Shown here one piece after another: positions 53,439 through 62,424 of a stretch of DNA of 64,000 nucleotides. The first letter of the stretch is position 1, and each line of letters starts with the position of its first letter. The DNA lies in contig CAMFIB010000001.1 of assembly GCA_945952465.1 (NCBI GenBank), positions 992,001-1,056,000 of the forward strand. Direction: 5' to 3'. The position numbers and the translations under genes were made by a program. Below the pieces are notes generated by a model. The model had not been told where the DNA came from. It saw nothing but the letters and a program-made list of their open reading frames with translations, and ran no database searches. The DNA is from an uncultured Pseudomonadota bacterium. Lineage in GTDB: Bacteria; Pseudomonadota; Gammaproteobacteria; Burkholderiales; Burkholderiaceae_C.

Positions 53439-54365
53439 TCAGGCGCTCTGGATCTCACGCGTGCCTCGGCATCCTTCAGAAAACGCTGAGCATCCCCAGA
53501 AAGCTTTGCCCGCTGCGGCGCCTCGCTTCGCCACGCGCCGCGCCATCGGCTTCCCGCATCGGGGGCAGGACGGTTCTTCGGCAGGCGCTGTCGGCTCCAA
53601 GGCTTCGGTCATCCCTGTCGCCTCGATGTGTCTGTCGGGCGACGCCACACCTTGCGGAGTAATTAAATTGGAAGCCAATGGACGGTCCTCACCCTTGTCG
53701 CGCGCTTCCCGCAGCAGTTTCATGAGGGCAGGACCATCGATCAATTGGATGTTGCGACCGTTGGCGAATGTCGAAGCCTCTTGCGTAAAGCGCCCAGAGG
53801 TCACAACGAAGCCGCCCGCAGCACCGTGCGCGGCCATCACGCCATACAGTTCCCGCACGGTGGAGACGCCCACCTTGAAGGCCTTCCACTGCTTGCATTG
53901 CACGAAAGTCTTCTCACCAGCCTTGGTGAGCACTAAGTCCACGCCGCCGTCGGCGCCACCACCGCCAATCTCTTTGACTACATAGCCCCGGCGCCGGAAA
54001 CCTTCACCAACCAGCAGTTCAAACTGCTGCCAGGACATGCCCTGAAGTGCATCGGCGCTGCTGCTTGCCGAGGTGGTATCGAACAGGGCGCGACGTTGCC
54101 GGCGACGTACCGCCGACATGACGGCCCCGAAGAGGCAGATCATCGGCAATAGATACTGGCCTCCCGTGGCGAGGCCTTGCCAAATGGCCGTCGTAGCCAT
54201 CTGGCCGATTTGCTGAGCTGACTGTGCAGCAGGCAGGGGACGTGTCGCAACGGCATGCAGCAGCCAGTAGCTGACAAGGGCCAGACCAACACCTGCCCAC
54301 CAAGGTAGCAAGGCGACCAGATCCATGAGATCTTCGGCCGCGCTGGACTTTCTTCGTCTCGCCAT
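53439..54365 (-). CDS. Membrane-anchored Mrr-type restriction endonuclease with zinc ribbon
   Basis: A 308-residue protein. Two hydrophobic segments (VALLPWWAGVGLALVSYWLL and YLLPMICLFGAVMSAV) form an N-terminal anchor. The Mrr catalytic domain follows: MSWQQFELLVGEGFRRRGYV, DGGVDLVLTKAG, FVQCKQWK (Asp and QxK). The C-terminus is a topoisomerase-type zinc ribbon (CPRCGKPM, then FWGCSAFSEGCRGTRE). The ATG at 54365 has a GGGGA ribosome site; an upstream start would add 17 unlikely residues. It is first of the minus-strand defence row. Similar proteins are called type IV restriction enzymes, but activity is not shown. Confidence 0.9.
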   Translation of the reverse strand: MARRRKSSAAEDLMDLVALLPWWAGVGLALVSYWLLHAVATRPLPAAQSAQQIGQMATTAIWQGLATGGQYLLPMICLFGAVMSAVRRRQRRALFDTTSASSSADALQGMSWQQFELLVGEGFRRRGYVVKEIGGGGADGGVDLVLTKAGEKTFVQCKQWKAFKVGVSTVRELYGVMAAHGAAGGFVVTSGRFTQEASTFANGRNIQLIDGPALMKLLREARDKGEDRPLASNLITPQGVASPDRHIEATGMTEALEPTAPAEEPSCPRCGKPMARRVAKRGAAAGKAFWGCSAFSEGCRGTREIQSA

Positions 54366-54878
54366 TGATTCCCCGTTGAAACCACGATCTGCAAATTGAT
54401 AAACATTCTGCAACAAGTTTCGAGGCGATTTGCCCGTGAGTCGGAGGGAATGCCCTCATTCGGTGCATCACCAAATGCGTGTCGCAAAATGGCGATGGAG
54501 TGGTGATTCGCGGGAAAGAGTGGATAGCTTGCCCGCCACCTGATCTTGGCGCCCAGCGATACCTTCACTTCGCACATTCGCAGTGCAGCGCGAATGAGGT
54601 GCAGGCCCTGCGCTTGCACTGCACGTAGGCGAACGCCGTGTCGCCCGGCACCACGGTGCGGCGCGAACTGGCAGTCTCGAGCGGTGCGAGATCTTCCGGT
54701 CTGTGAGCGCTGGCGGCGGTCCCACGAAGCCAGCCGTGGCGCTTGGGTCAACAGGGGTTGAGCGGGAAGCGGTGGAGCCTGGCTGGCCAAACGTAGCCCG
54801 CAGGCTTGGATAACAAAGATTTGCACGATAACAATCATGATGTTATCGTGCTGAAGTCTTGTTGCTTTAAAGTCAGCC
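54366..54878. other. Divergent intergenic region with no clear gene
   Basis: No convincing gene is seen. On the minus strand, roughly between 54560 and 54745, an open stretch without a start codon reads ETASSRRTVVPGDTAFAYV and then a cysteine-rich end (CTSFALHCECAK). It might be a gene remnant but nothing supports this beyond the open frame. The right end carries the palindrome at 54823-54851. Confidence 0.4.
54823..54851. promoter_or_regulatory. 29-bp palindromic operator upstream of the AbiEi-like gene
   Basis: GCACGATAACA and TGTTATCGTGC are perfect inverted arms of 11 bases around ATCATGA, centred 42 bp before the GTG start at 54879. AbiEi-type antitoxins are known to bind inverted repeats in front of their own operon, so this is a likely autoregulatory site. 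Confidence 0.7.
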
Positions 54879-55868
54879 GTGCCCCGTCTCACCACCGACA
54901 TCCAACTGTACCTTCATGAGGTACTGGGCATCGCCATGCCTGGCGTGAAAGCCTGGGCAGGTGCCGACGCGTTGCCGTACTTCCTGCGCGATGCCTTCGA
55001 ATTCAGCGAAATCGAACTGCTGGGGCAGCCGATTGTGCTGGCGGAAGGCCGTGCCGATTCGGCCACGCCGCTGAGCGACATCCGAGCCTGGATGACCAAG
55101 GTCAGCGCCACGGCTGGCCGGCCGGCGGTCTATGTGACTGACGCCCTGGCCTCCTATGAGCGTAAGCGCCTGATCGCTAACAAGCTCCCGTTCATCGTGC
55201 CGGGCAACCAACTCTATCTGCCTGACCTCGGCCTCGACCTGCGGGAGTACTTTCGCCAGCGCACACCTGCCGTCGATGTGCTCAGCCCCTCGGCGCAAGC
55301 CATGCTCGTCTTCGCGCTCCTGCGCCAGCCGTGGGACGCCGACTGGCAGCCCGCTGAGACCGCCAGGACCCTCGGCTACACCACCATGACCCTGTCGCGT
55401 GCGGTCAAGGAGTTCACGGCGGCCGGCCTCGCCACCGTGCGTGTCGCCGGCCGCGCGCGCGTGCTGCGCATGGAAGGCACGCCTGATGAGGTGTGGGAAC
55501 GGGCGAAGCCGCTGCTGCGCACGCCGGTACGCAGCACGGTCTGGGTCGATGGCCGCACGCTAGCCAACCCGATCGGGCGGCTGGCCGGCCTGAGCGCGCT
55601 GGCACGTCTCTCGATGCTGGCCGAGCCACGCTGGCCGATCTACGCGCTCACCAGCGCCGACTGGAAGGCTGCGAGCGAAGCCGGCGTCCGAGAATTGCCA
55701 GAGCCCGCGCCCGGCGCCCAAGAATGGCAGGTCTGGTGCTACAGCCCGGCGCTGGCACCGCAGGCTACCACCGTGGACCCATTGTCGTTGACGCTGAGCC
55801 TGCAGGACAGCGCCGATGAGCGGGTCCAGAGCGCGCTCGACGAGTTGAAAGGGCACTTCCCATGGTGA
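54879..55868 (+). CDS. AbiEi-like antitoxin / winged-helix regulator
   Basis: A 329-residue protein. The central part (ETARTLGYTTMTLSRAVKEF, then TAAGLATVRVAGRARVLRM) reads as a winged helix-turn-helix. The remainder, with a late GRLAGLSALARLSMLAEPRW and YALTSADWKAA, matches large AbiEi-type or MarR-like regulators coded next to nucleotidyltransferase toxins. The start is GTG with no clear ribosome site, 28 bp after a perfect palindrome. Its TGA stop overlaps the ATG of the next gene. Antitoxin plus autorepressor is the likely role, by family and context. Confidence 0.75.
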   Translation: MPRLTTDIQLYLHEVLGIAMPGVKAWAGADALPYFLRDAFEFSEIELLGQPIVLAEGRADSATPLSDIRAWMTKVSATAGRPAVYVTDALASYERKRLIANKLPFIVPGNQLYLPDLGLDLREYFRQRTPAVDVLSPSAQAMLVFALLRQPWDADWQPAETARTLGYTTMTLSRAVKEFTAAGLATVRVAGRARVLRMEGTPDEVWERAKPLLRTPVRSTVWVDGRTLANPIGRLAGLSALARLSMLAEPRWPIYALTSADWKAASEAGVRELPEPAPGAQEWQVWCYSPALAPQATTVDPLSLTLSLQDSADERVQSALDELKGHFPW

Positions 55869-56638
55869 GGGGGCTGGATGTTTTTCGGAAATCGTTCGCG
55901 GCCTATACGGACCAGTACGTCCTGATCGGTGGCACCGCAGCAACCTTGACCATGGAAGACGCTGGCTTGGCCTTCAGGGCAACGAAGGACCTGGACGTCG
56001 TCCTGCACGTCGAGGCCCTGACACCGGCCTTCGGCGAAGCGTTCTGGAGATTTATCGACGCGGGAGGCTACGAGATCCGCCAGGCCAGCGAAGCGACGAA
56101 GCCGAACTTCTATCGCTTTATCAAGCCTGCCGACGAGCGCTACCCGGTCATGATCGAACTGTTCGCCCGCGCGCCCGACGGCTTGAAGCCAGCCGAGGGC
56201 AGCAAGCTCACGCCTATCCCGCTGGACGAGGCGGTCGCCAGCCTGTCTGCCATCCTGTTGGACGAGACCTACTACGCGTTCATCATGGGTGGCCGCCGCG
56301 AAGCTGACGGCCTACCCTGGGTCGGCGAGGACCGGTTGATCCCGCTCAAGGCAGTTGCCTGGCTTGAGCTCAGCGCGCGCAAAGAGCGCGGAGAACCAGT
56401 GGATGCGAAAGACGTGCGCAAGCACCTCAACGACGTGCTGCGCCTCTCTCAGCTGTTAGCGGCCAACACGCGAATCGAACTCGACGCAAGGATCGCGGGT
56501 GACCTCACCAAATTCTTGGCAGCAGTGGCCGCTGACCCCAGCATCAACCCCGGCGCCTTGCAACTGGGCAGGGTGACGGTCGCCGAACTCGTCGCCCGGA
56601 TCGCCCGGGCCTATGGCATCGAGTTGTCGGCGTCCTGA
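55862..56638 (+). CDS. AbiEii-like nucleotidyltransferase (predicted toxin)
   Basis: A 258-residue protein of the nucleotidyltransferase fold. The first motif is LIGGTAATL (GG-T) and the metal-binding Asp pair lies in RATKDLDVVLHVE; the later IPLKAVAWLEL and KDVRKHLNDVLRL helix fit the AbiEii/MNT pattern. AbiEii-like enzymes are toxins that modify RNA or nucleotides. The start lies within the last codons of the AbiEi-like gene, so the two are translated together as in type IV toxin-antitoxin operons. It may equally serve as a defence module with the genes downstream. Confidence 0.78.
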   Translation: MVRGLDVFRKSFAAYTDQYVLIGGTAATLTMEDAGLAFRATKDLDVVLHVEALTPAFGEAFWRFIDAGGYEIRQASEATKPNFYRFIKPADERYPVMIELFARAPDGLKPAEGSKLTPIPLDEAVASLSAILLDETYYAFIMGGRREADGLPWVGEDRLIPLKAVAWLELSARKERGEPVDAKDVRKHLNDVLRLSQLLAANTRIELDARIAGDLTKFLAAVAADPSINPGALQLGRVTVAELVARIARAYGIELSAS

Positions 56639-56651
56639 GAGGGAGGGACAG

Positions 56652-56957
56652 ATGGCCCTGCTCAAAAGCTGGTGCAACGGTACCCAGGAGAAAGCGAAGA
56701 AGACTTGCCGCACCTACACCGAGAAGTCCGGCAGTCGCGCGAAGGTCCTAGCGCGGCTGGGCAAGATCGTCCGCTCCCACTACGACCAAGCGGGCTGCAT
56801 TGCCGACGATATTGCGCGGCTTGGGTATGCGGGCGACGCTGCAGCAATCCAAGCGTGCGTGGCGGCGACTTCGGGCGGGGGAGCCATGCGGTGGGACGAT
56901 GACAGAACGATCACGATGCTGCGACCCGACGCAGTGACTATCGATGACATCTCCTGA
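56652..56957 (+). CDS. Small protein of unknown function, coupled to the STAND NTPase
   Basis: A 101-residue product that I do not recognise. It begins MALLKSWCNGTQEKAKKTCR, is basic in the first half and predicted mainly helical (KVLARLGKIVRSHYDQAGCI), then acidic toward the end (WDDDRTITMLRPDAVTIDDI). The ATG at 56652 has a GGAGGGAC ribosome site. Its stop overlaps the STAND gene by 14 bases, and the NTase gene ends 13 bp before it. Tight coupling to a large nuclease-NTPase suggests a regulator or inhibitor, but this is inference. Confidence 0.75.
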   Translation: MALLKSWCNGTQEKAKKTCRTYTEKSGSRAKVLARLGKIVRSHYDQAGCIADDIARLGYAGDAAAIQACVAATSGGGAMRWDDDRTITMLRPDAVTIDDIS

Positions 56958-59900
56958 ACTCGTCGGGGGTACCGGATTCACCTACGAAGATGCTGTCGGG
57001 GCCCACTATCTTGCGGCCCTGCTCGGCGGCACAACTGCGGCTGGGCTCGGTTCGAGGATTGTGAACCGAGTGACCCAGCAGCAAGCCAGCTTCGGCGAGC
57101 CGCTTGATGACGTGATCGTCGATGCCGTCGCCCCCGCCGACAGCTCCGTGATGCGGCTGTCGCTGCAGGTCAAGCGGGCGCTCACGATTTCCGATGCGCC
57201 GAGCAACACCGACTTCCGCGAAGTGATCCAGCGCAGTTGGCAGACCCTGCAGAAGCTAGGCTTTCGCGACCAGGTGGACAGGGTCGGCGCTGCCACCGAC
57301 ATGATCTCGGCGGATGCGTTCAGGGACTTCACGACCGTGTGCGAGTGGGCGAGGGCGTCGGCCACGCCGGCCGCCTTCATGAAACGGTTCGTCGACGGCG
57401 GCAACGGGTCGCTGGCGCACCGCGCGGTGGTGAGCGCCGTCCGCAAGGTCATGGAGGACGCCCTGGCAGGGCCCTTCCCTGACGGCAGCTTGCACCGCTT
57501 GTTCCAGCATCTGACGCTCATCCGGTTCGATTTCCTGCACGAAGGCTCGGCCCAGGAGGCGGATGTCTTGGCCGGCCTGCAGCGGTCCCTGGCGGCGAAC
57601 CAGGTCGGCCGCGCCGGCGAGTTGTGGAACCTGTTGCGTCTGGCGGCGCGCGATGGCGCCGGCCGCAGTGCCGAGCACACCCGAGCTTTGCTGCTCCGCG
57701 GCTTGGGGGGCGGTTGGCGGTTCAGCGGAACGCCGGCGCTCGCCGCCGACATGCAGCTTCTGCGCGAAGGCACGCGCCATTGGTTGGCGCAGCAAGCCGA
57801 CGACATCGGCGGCATGCATCTCGACCGCCAGGGCTTGCGTGATCAACTGGTCGCGCAACTGGCCGCGCACCGCTTGACGCTGGTCAAGGGCCTGCCGGGG
57901 GCAGGCAAAACCGTTCTGCTGCGTGACCTGCTGCAAGCGCAGGCGGTTAACGGGACGACCTTGCTGCTCACGGCCAACCGCTTGTCAGGACGGAGTTGGA
58001 CCGAGCAGGCTCGCGCGCTGGGGCTGTCGGCCACCGCGATCGAGCCGCTCTTGGTGGAGGTCGCCGCCACCGGGCACCCTGTCCTGTTCATCGACGGCAT
58101 CGACCGGGTGGCGCCGGAGCACCGACCCATCATCACCGACCTTCTGGGTCAACTGCTCGCCAGCCCCGCGCTGGCCGACTGGCGTGTCGTGGCGACAGCT
58201 CGTGACGCCGGCATCGAACCCCTGCGCAATTGGGTTCCTGCAGCGTTGTGGTCAGGGGCCGGCGTGGGCTACGTCGATGTTGACAACCTGTCGGACGACG
58301 AAGCCGCAGTTCTCGCCGACAAGCTGCCCGCGTTGCGGCCGTTGCTGACCGGCGGCAATGAGCGCGTGCAGACTTTGGCGCGCCGACCTTTCTTTGCGGC
58401 AGTCCTGGCCCGCGGGCTCTCGCGCGCGGCGTACCCGGCCGAGTTCGCGCCGCAGACCGAAGTCGAGCTGGTGGATGCCTGGTGGACGCGGGGCGGCTAC
58501 GACGCGCAGGCGCCCCAGGCCTTGGCGCGGCAGCGGGCCTTGATCGAGCTGGCGCAGCGTAGCGCCCCCGACCTCGGCCGCAACCTGCGCATCCGCGACC
58601 TGTCCGCGACGACACAGGCGGTATTGCCCGCGCTAGAAGAGGACGGTCTACTGCAACAGGTGCGACAGGGACACACGGCTCAGTTCAGCCACGACATCTT
58701 CTTCGAATGGGCGTTCTTCCATTTGATGGTTGACCAGGGTGCGGACTGGATCGCCGTCTTAGCGGCCGCTGGGGAGCCGCCAGCGCTGGCTCGCGTCGTC
58801 GAGTTGCTGTCTCAGTCCACCTATACGGACCCAGAGCAGTGGTCCCGTGAGCTCGCTGCCCTCGAATGGGCGCAGGTACGGCCACAGTGGCTGCGGGCCT
58901 GGCTGATCGCGCCGGTTTTCAGCCCGCGCTTTGCCGAACATGCGGAGATGTACGGCACTTCCCTGGCGGCCAACGATCACCGCCTGCTTCGCAAGCTGCT
59001 GGTGTGGATGCAGGCCGAGAAGACCACGCCCAACCCCATGGTGCTGTCGGGCTTGCTTGGAAGCGAAAGCATGCTGCCGGCCGCCCGCATCCGCCTGGCC
59101 GATTCCCTGGGATGGCCCTCCGATTTCGCGGCCTGGCGACGGCTTCTCTCGTGGCTGCTCCAGCGTTTGGCATTGCTTCCCGACCGCTGCCTACCGGATC
59201 TGGTCACGCTGTTCGAGACCTGGCAGGTCGCGTACGCGGACCACCCGAATCAACTGTCGCAGCGCATCGTCACCCAATGCGCAGCCTGGCTGGATGCCAT
59301 CGAAGGCCAGCGCTATTCCTGGCGTGCGCGCCGTACGCTCCCGACCGGAGAAGGCGCTTCACCGCCGCGCGCTCCGTCGAACCTGCAAACCGAGCTGCGC
59401 AACTTGGTCCTTCGCGCCGGGCGCGCCTATCCGGACATTGTCAGCACCTACCTTTCGAAGATCGAAAGGATTGCGCGTTGGCAGGATAAGGGATATCGAG
59501 AGGTCATGGCTTATGCGCCGCTGTTGGCGCAGACGCATCCCGCCTTGCTGGCGCAGGTCGCGCGGCGTTGGTTCTTGCAGGAGCTGCCGGACGACAGCAT
59601 GGCTCGCTGGCACAGGGAGGACCACGAACAGGAGGAGATGCTCAAGCGGGTGGCGGCGATCCCGCCGGAACAGCGGACCTGGTCCGACAACATGACGCTG
59701 GATAGCCCGAACATCGGGCGGGCCTCCTTCTCGAACCACGACTGGGATCGGCTGTCGATTGGCGCCGACCATCACGGCTACTTTCCTGCCTCGCCGCTGC
59801 GCGAACCGTTCGACGCGCTGTTCCAACACGATCCCGCAGCGGCCTTGGCCCTCGTCCGCGACATCGTCAATCACGCCATGACCGCATGGCGGCAACTCCA

Positions 59901-62337
59901 TCAGTATGGGGGGTATGGGGGCCGCAGGGGCACGCCACTGCCGCTCGTGCTGGCGTTTCCCTGGGCGTCTCAGGAGTTCTGGGGCGCCGACCGGCACTAC
60001 GTCTGGTTCCGCGGGCATGGCGGGCCGCAGGTGGTGGAGTGCGCGCTGATGGCGCTGGAACGCTGGGCAATGGCGCAACAGGATGCGGGTCGGTCCCTGG
60101 AGGATCTGCTGAAGCAAATGCTGGAAGGGCATGCGAGCATCAGCGCGCTCGGTATCGCCGTTCACCTCGCTCTTCGGGCGAAGGAGGTGTCGGCAACGAG
60201 CCTCACGTTGCTCGGAAGCCTGAGACTCTGCGACCTTGACCTGCAGCGGATGGTCCAGGAATCGCAGCTCGTGAGCGCCGGCCTGATCGGCTTCAACCCG
60301 GGGCGCGGCGATGACGCGCAGCGCCAAGCCATCGTGGACAACGGCCAGCTGGCCTCGCGCCGCCTGGAACTGCGTAACTTGGTGCCACTCTTCGTGCTCG
60401 GAGGCGACGCAGCGATGCGGGACGCCTGTCGGGTGACGCTCGACAACTTCCCGAATCGGCTGGAGTTCGCCTATCAGGAGGAGGCCGACGATCCAGACCA
60501 TGTCGCCGAGTTGCGTCGTAAGGCGGAGCTCTGGTCCGAGCTGGGCCACGTTGAGAACTACCGGACGACGGCGGTACCGGGAAGAGACGACGTGGTGCAG
60601 GTTTCGGTGAGCAGCGCGCGGCACGAGGCGCCCGAGGTGCAGGCAACACTGCAGCGGCACGCCCACGTCACCCGCGAGACCGAACTCTGGCTTTGGGTGG
60701 ACAAGTGCTTTTCTTCATGGTCTTGGGCGCCCGTGTTCTCACCGGATGAGGCGGTGGCGCGCGCGATGGAGCTCGCCGAGGCAGACCCCTCGGCATCGTT
60801 GATGCCGGGCAGCGGCATCTCGGAAGCCGCGATCGTCGGTACGGCCGCCGCCCTGATTTGCTTTGCGGAAGCGACAGAACACCGAGACTGGGCAGACGCC
60901 ACCATCGCGCAATACGGTGGGGAACCGGACGCGGCTGCCGATGACACATTCACTGGAGCCGTGATTCCGTGGCATCCCAAGATCTTCGTGGCACGCGCGT
61001 TGGCGGCCCGGCTGAGGGCCAGCGCCGAGGTAGCAGGTGATCGCGAGGCGCTGTACCAGCTGGTGGCGCACCCGATGGAGGTCGTGTCCTTTGCCGCGCT
61101 GTCAGGGGTCGCCGCTTGCTGGGAGCGCGACCTCCGGTTCGCCTGGTGCGGCCTGAATCTCGGCCTGCGGCTGGCGCAACTCTGGCACCGGCCGGACGCC
61201 TTTCGAATGGACGCCCAGGCGCGGCGGCTGGCGGAACAAGCGCATCGCGATGCCGTCTTGGCCGCGGCGCTGGAGGAGTATCAGCGGGGAGGGGACCTTC
61301 CCCCGTGGGTCAGGCCATTGCCGTCGTGGACGCCCGTTGCGCCCGGTGCGTCCCAGCGCCGACGAGGTTCCGATGGGCCGGAGGGGTGGCAGCGCTCGTC
61401 CGACTTGTGGCATAGCCAGTACGCGGCCAAAGTCCTGCAGCAGGTTCCCGTCGCCGCGGTCATGGCCAGCCCGGCCCGTACCCTCTATGTCAATGCCCTC
61501 GAAGGGCTGGTGGAGTGGACGCTGGACACCCTGAACCCGACGTGGCGAACCGATGAGCGGCACGGGCGCGAACATGACGGTGCCAGCCTCTTCGAGTGGG
61601 AGCATCAGCTTGGCCGGTCTCTGGCAAGCGTCGCTGAGCACCTGCCTGCTACCGAGGTGCAAGAGCGGCTGCTCGCGCCCATCGTGGCGCAGTCCGATGA
61701 AACCGCCATGCGCTGCCTCGGACCGTTTGCGGAGGTACTATTTCTTGACGTGCTGACCGCTGGCACAGTCGACAACCGCAGCATCCAGTTGCTGCAATCC
61801 GTGCTGGAGCGCACCTTGGACCAGCGAGACCTGCGCCGTTCGCCCTACAACGACGATGACGGCCGAATCGGTGGGTTTGATCTGCCCGATCTGATCAAGT
61901 GCCTGATGTTCGTCCGTATCGAACGTGCCGACGATGCGGCGCGATTCGCGAATGGGCGCTGGGAAGACTTGCCGCAGATCATGCCCCTGGTGGATCGCAT
62001 GGTTCGGGCGGCGGGCTGGGAGCCGCATGTCGCGCGCCAGTTCGTCACATTGTGCGAGCGCGCGGGCGCGGCATATCCCCCCGACACGTTCGCCGAGCAG
62101 GTGCTGGCGTTGATCGCCGACGGCAACCTGCCTGCAGCGTGGAAGGGGACGAGCGTTCCAGCATCAATCGCCGCCCTAGTCCAGGAACACGCGGACCGGC
62201 AGCACCCCTTGCCGCCGGCGTTGGCCCGCAAGCTCCTGCATGTACTCGATGCCCTGGTCGACCTCGGTGACCGCCGCAGCGCCGCCTTGCAGCAGAGCGA
62301 GTCCTTTCGCGGCGTGCGCTTGGCCGCGCCAGTCTGA
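56944..62337 (+). CDS. STAND-type NTPase with N-terminal Cap4-like nuclease domain
   Basis: A 1797-residue protein. The first ~220 residues look like a Cap4/DUF4297-type PD-(D/E)xK nuclease: Glu15 in GFTYEDAVGAHYL, Asp56 in LDDVIVDAV, Gln75-x-Lys77 in LQVKRAL. An NTPase follows, with P-loop GLPGAGKT (316-323) and Walker B VLFIDGIDRV (380-389) and a sensor-like VVATARDAG. The remaining ~1200 residues are long and helical without a motif I know, as expected for a ligand sensor. This is the Avs-like plan of effector, STAND ATPase and sensor. No sequence search was possible, so which class it belongs to is open. It is co-directional with the genes on both sides. Confidence 0.82.
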   Translation: MTSPELVGGTGFTYEDAVGAHYLAALLGGTTAAGLGSRIVNRVTQQQASFGEPLDDVIVDAVAPADSSVMRLSLQVKRALTISDAPSNTDFREVIQRSWQTLQKLGFRDQVDRVGAATDMISADAFRDFTTVCEWARASATPAAFMKRFVDGGNGSLAHRAVVSAVRKVMEDALAGPFPDGSLHRLFQHLTLIRFDFLHEGSAQEADVLAGLQRSLAANQVGRAGELWNLLRLAARDGAGRSAEHTRALLLRGLGGGWRFSGTPALAADMQLLREGTRHWLAQQADDIGGMHLDRQGLRDQLVAQLAAHRLTLVKGLPGAGKTVLLRDLLQAQAVNGTTLLLTANRLSGRSWTEQARALGLSATAIEPLLVEVAATGHPVLFIDGIDRVAPEHRPIITDLLGQLLASPALADWRVVATARDAGIEPLRNWVPAALWSGAGVGYVDVDNLSDDEAAVLADKLPALRPLLTGGNERVQTLARRPFFAAVLARGLSRAAYPAEFAPQTEVELVDAWWTRGGYDAQAPQALARQRALIELAQRSAPDLGRNLRIRDLSATTQAVLPALEEDGLLQQVRQGHTAQFSHDIFFEWAFFHLMVDQGADWIAVLAAAGEPPALARVVELLSQSTYTDPEQWSRELAALEWAQVRPQWLRAWLIAPVFSPRFAEHAEMYGTSLAANDHRLLRKLLVWMQAEKTTPNPMVLSGLLGSESMLPAARIRLADSLGWPSDFAAWRRLLSWLLQRLALLPDRCLPDLVTLFETWQVAYADHPNQLSQRIVTQCAAWLDAIEGQRYSWRARRTLPTGEGASPPRAPSNLQTELRNLVLRAGRAYPDIVSTYLSKIERIARWQDKGYREVMAYAPLLAQTHPALLAQVARRWFLQELPDDSMARWHREDHEQEEMLKRVAAIPPEQRTWSDNMTLDSPNIGRASFSNHDWDRLSIGADHHGYFPASPLREPFDALFQHDPAAALALVRDIVNHAMTAWRQLHQYGGYGGRRGTPLPLVLAFPWASQEFWGADRHYVWFRGHGGPQVVECALMALERWAMAQQDAGRSLEDLLKQMLEGHASISALGIAVHLALRAKEVSATSLTLLGSLRLCDLDLQRMVQESQLVSAGLIGFNPGRGDDAQRQAIVDNGQLASRRLELRNLVPLFVLGGDAAMRDACRVTLDNFPNRLEFAYQEEADDPDHVAELRRKAELWSELGHVENYRTTAVPGRDDVVQVSVSSARHEAPEVQATLQRHAHVTRETELWLWVDKCFSSWSWAPVFSPDEAVARAMELAEADPSASLMPGSGISEAAIVGTAAALICFAEATEHRDWADATIAQYGGEPDAAADDTFTGAVIPWHPKIFVARALAARLRASAEVAGDREALYQLVAHPMEVVSFAALSGVAACWERDLRFAWCGLNLGLRLAQLWHRPDAFRMDAQARRLAEQAHRDAVLAAALEEYQRGGDLPPWVRPLPSWTPVAPGASQRRRGSDGPEGWQRSSDLWHSQYAAKVLQQVPVAAVMASPARTLYVNALEGLVEWTLDTLNPTWRTDERHGREHDGASLFEWEHQLGRSLASVAEHLPATEVQERLLAPIVAQSDETAMRCLGPFAEVLFLDVLTAGTVDNRSIQLLQSVLERTLDQRDLRRSPYNDDDGRIGGFDLPDLIKCLMFVRIERADDAARFANGRWEDLPQIMPLVDRMVRAAGWEPHVARQFVTLCERAGAAYPPDTFAEQVLALIADGNLPAAWKGTSVPASIAALVQEHADRQHPLPPALARKLLHVLDALVDLGDRRSAALQQSESFRGVRLAAPV

Positions 62338-62424
62338 TGTGGGCTGCATGCGCAGCGCACTCATCATTCACGAGAGGCGCGCCGCTGCAATTGTCATGAT
62401 CAAGAAAAAACGAAGGCTGAGTTG

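Noticed and set aside
54546-54761. Short ORFs on both strands in the intergenic region before the AbiEi-like gene
   Set aside because: Low-complexity Arg/Ala/Cys-rich translations without start signals; mentioned only as a possible remnant.
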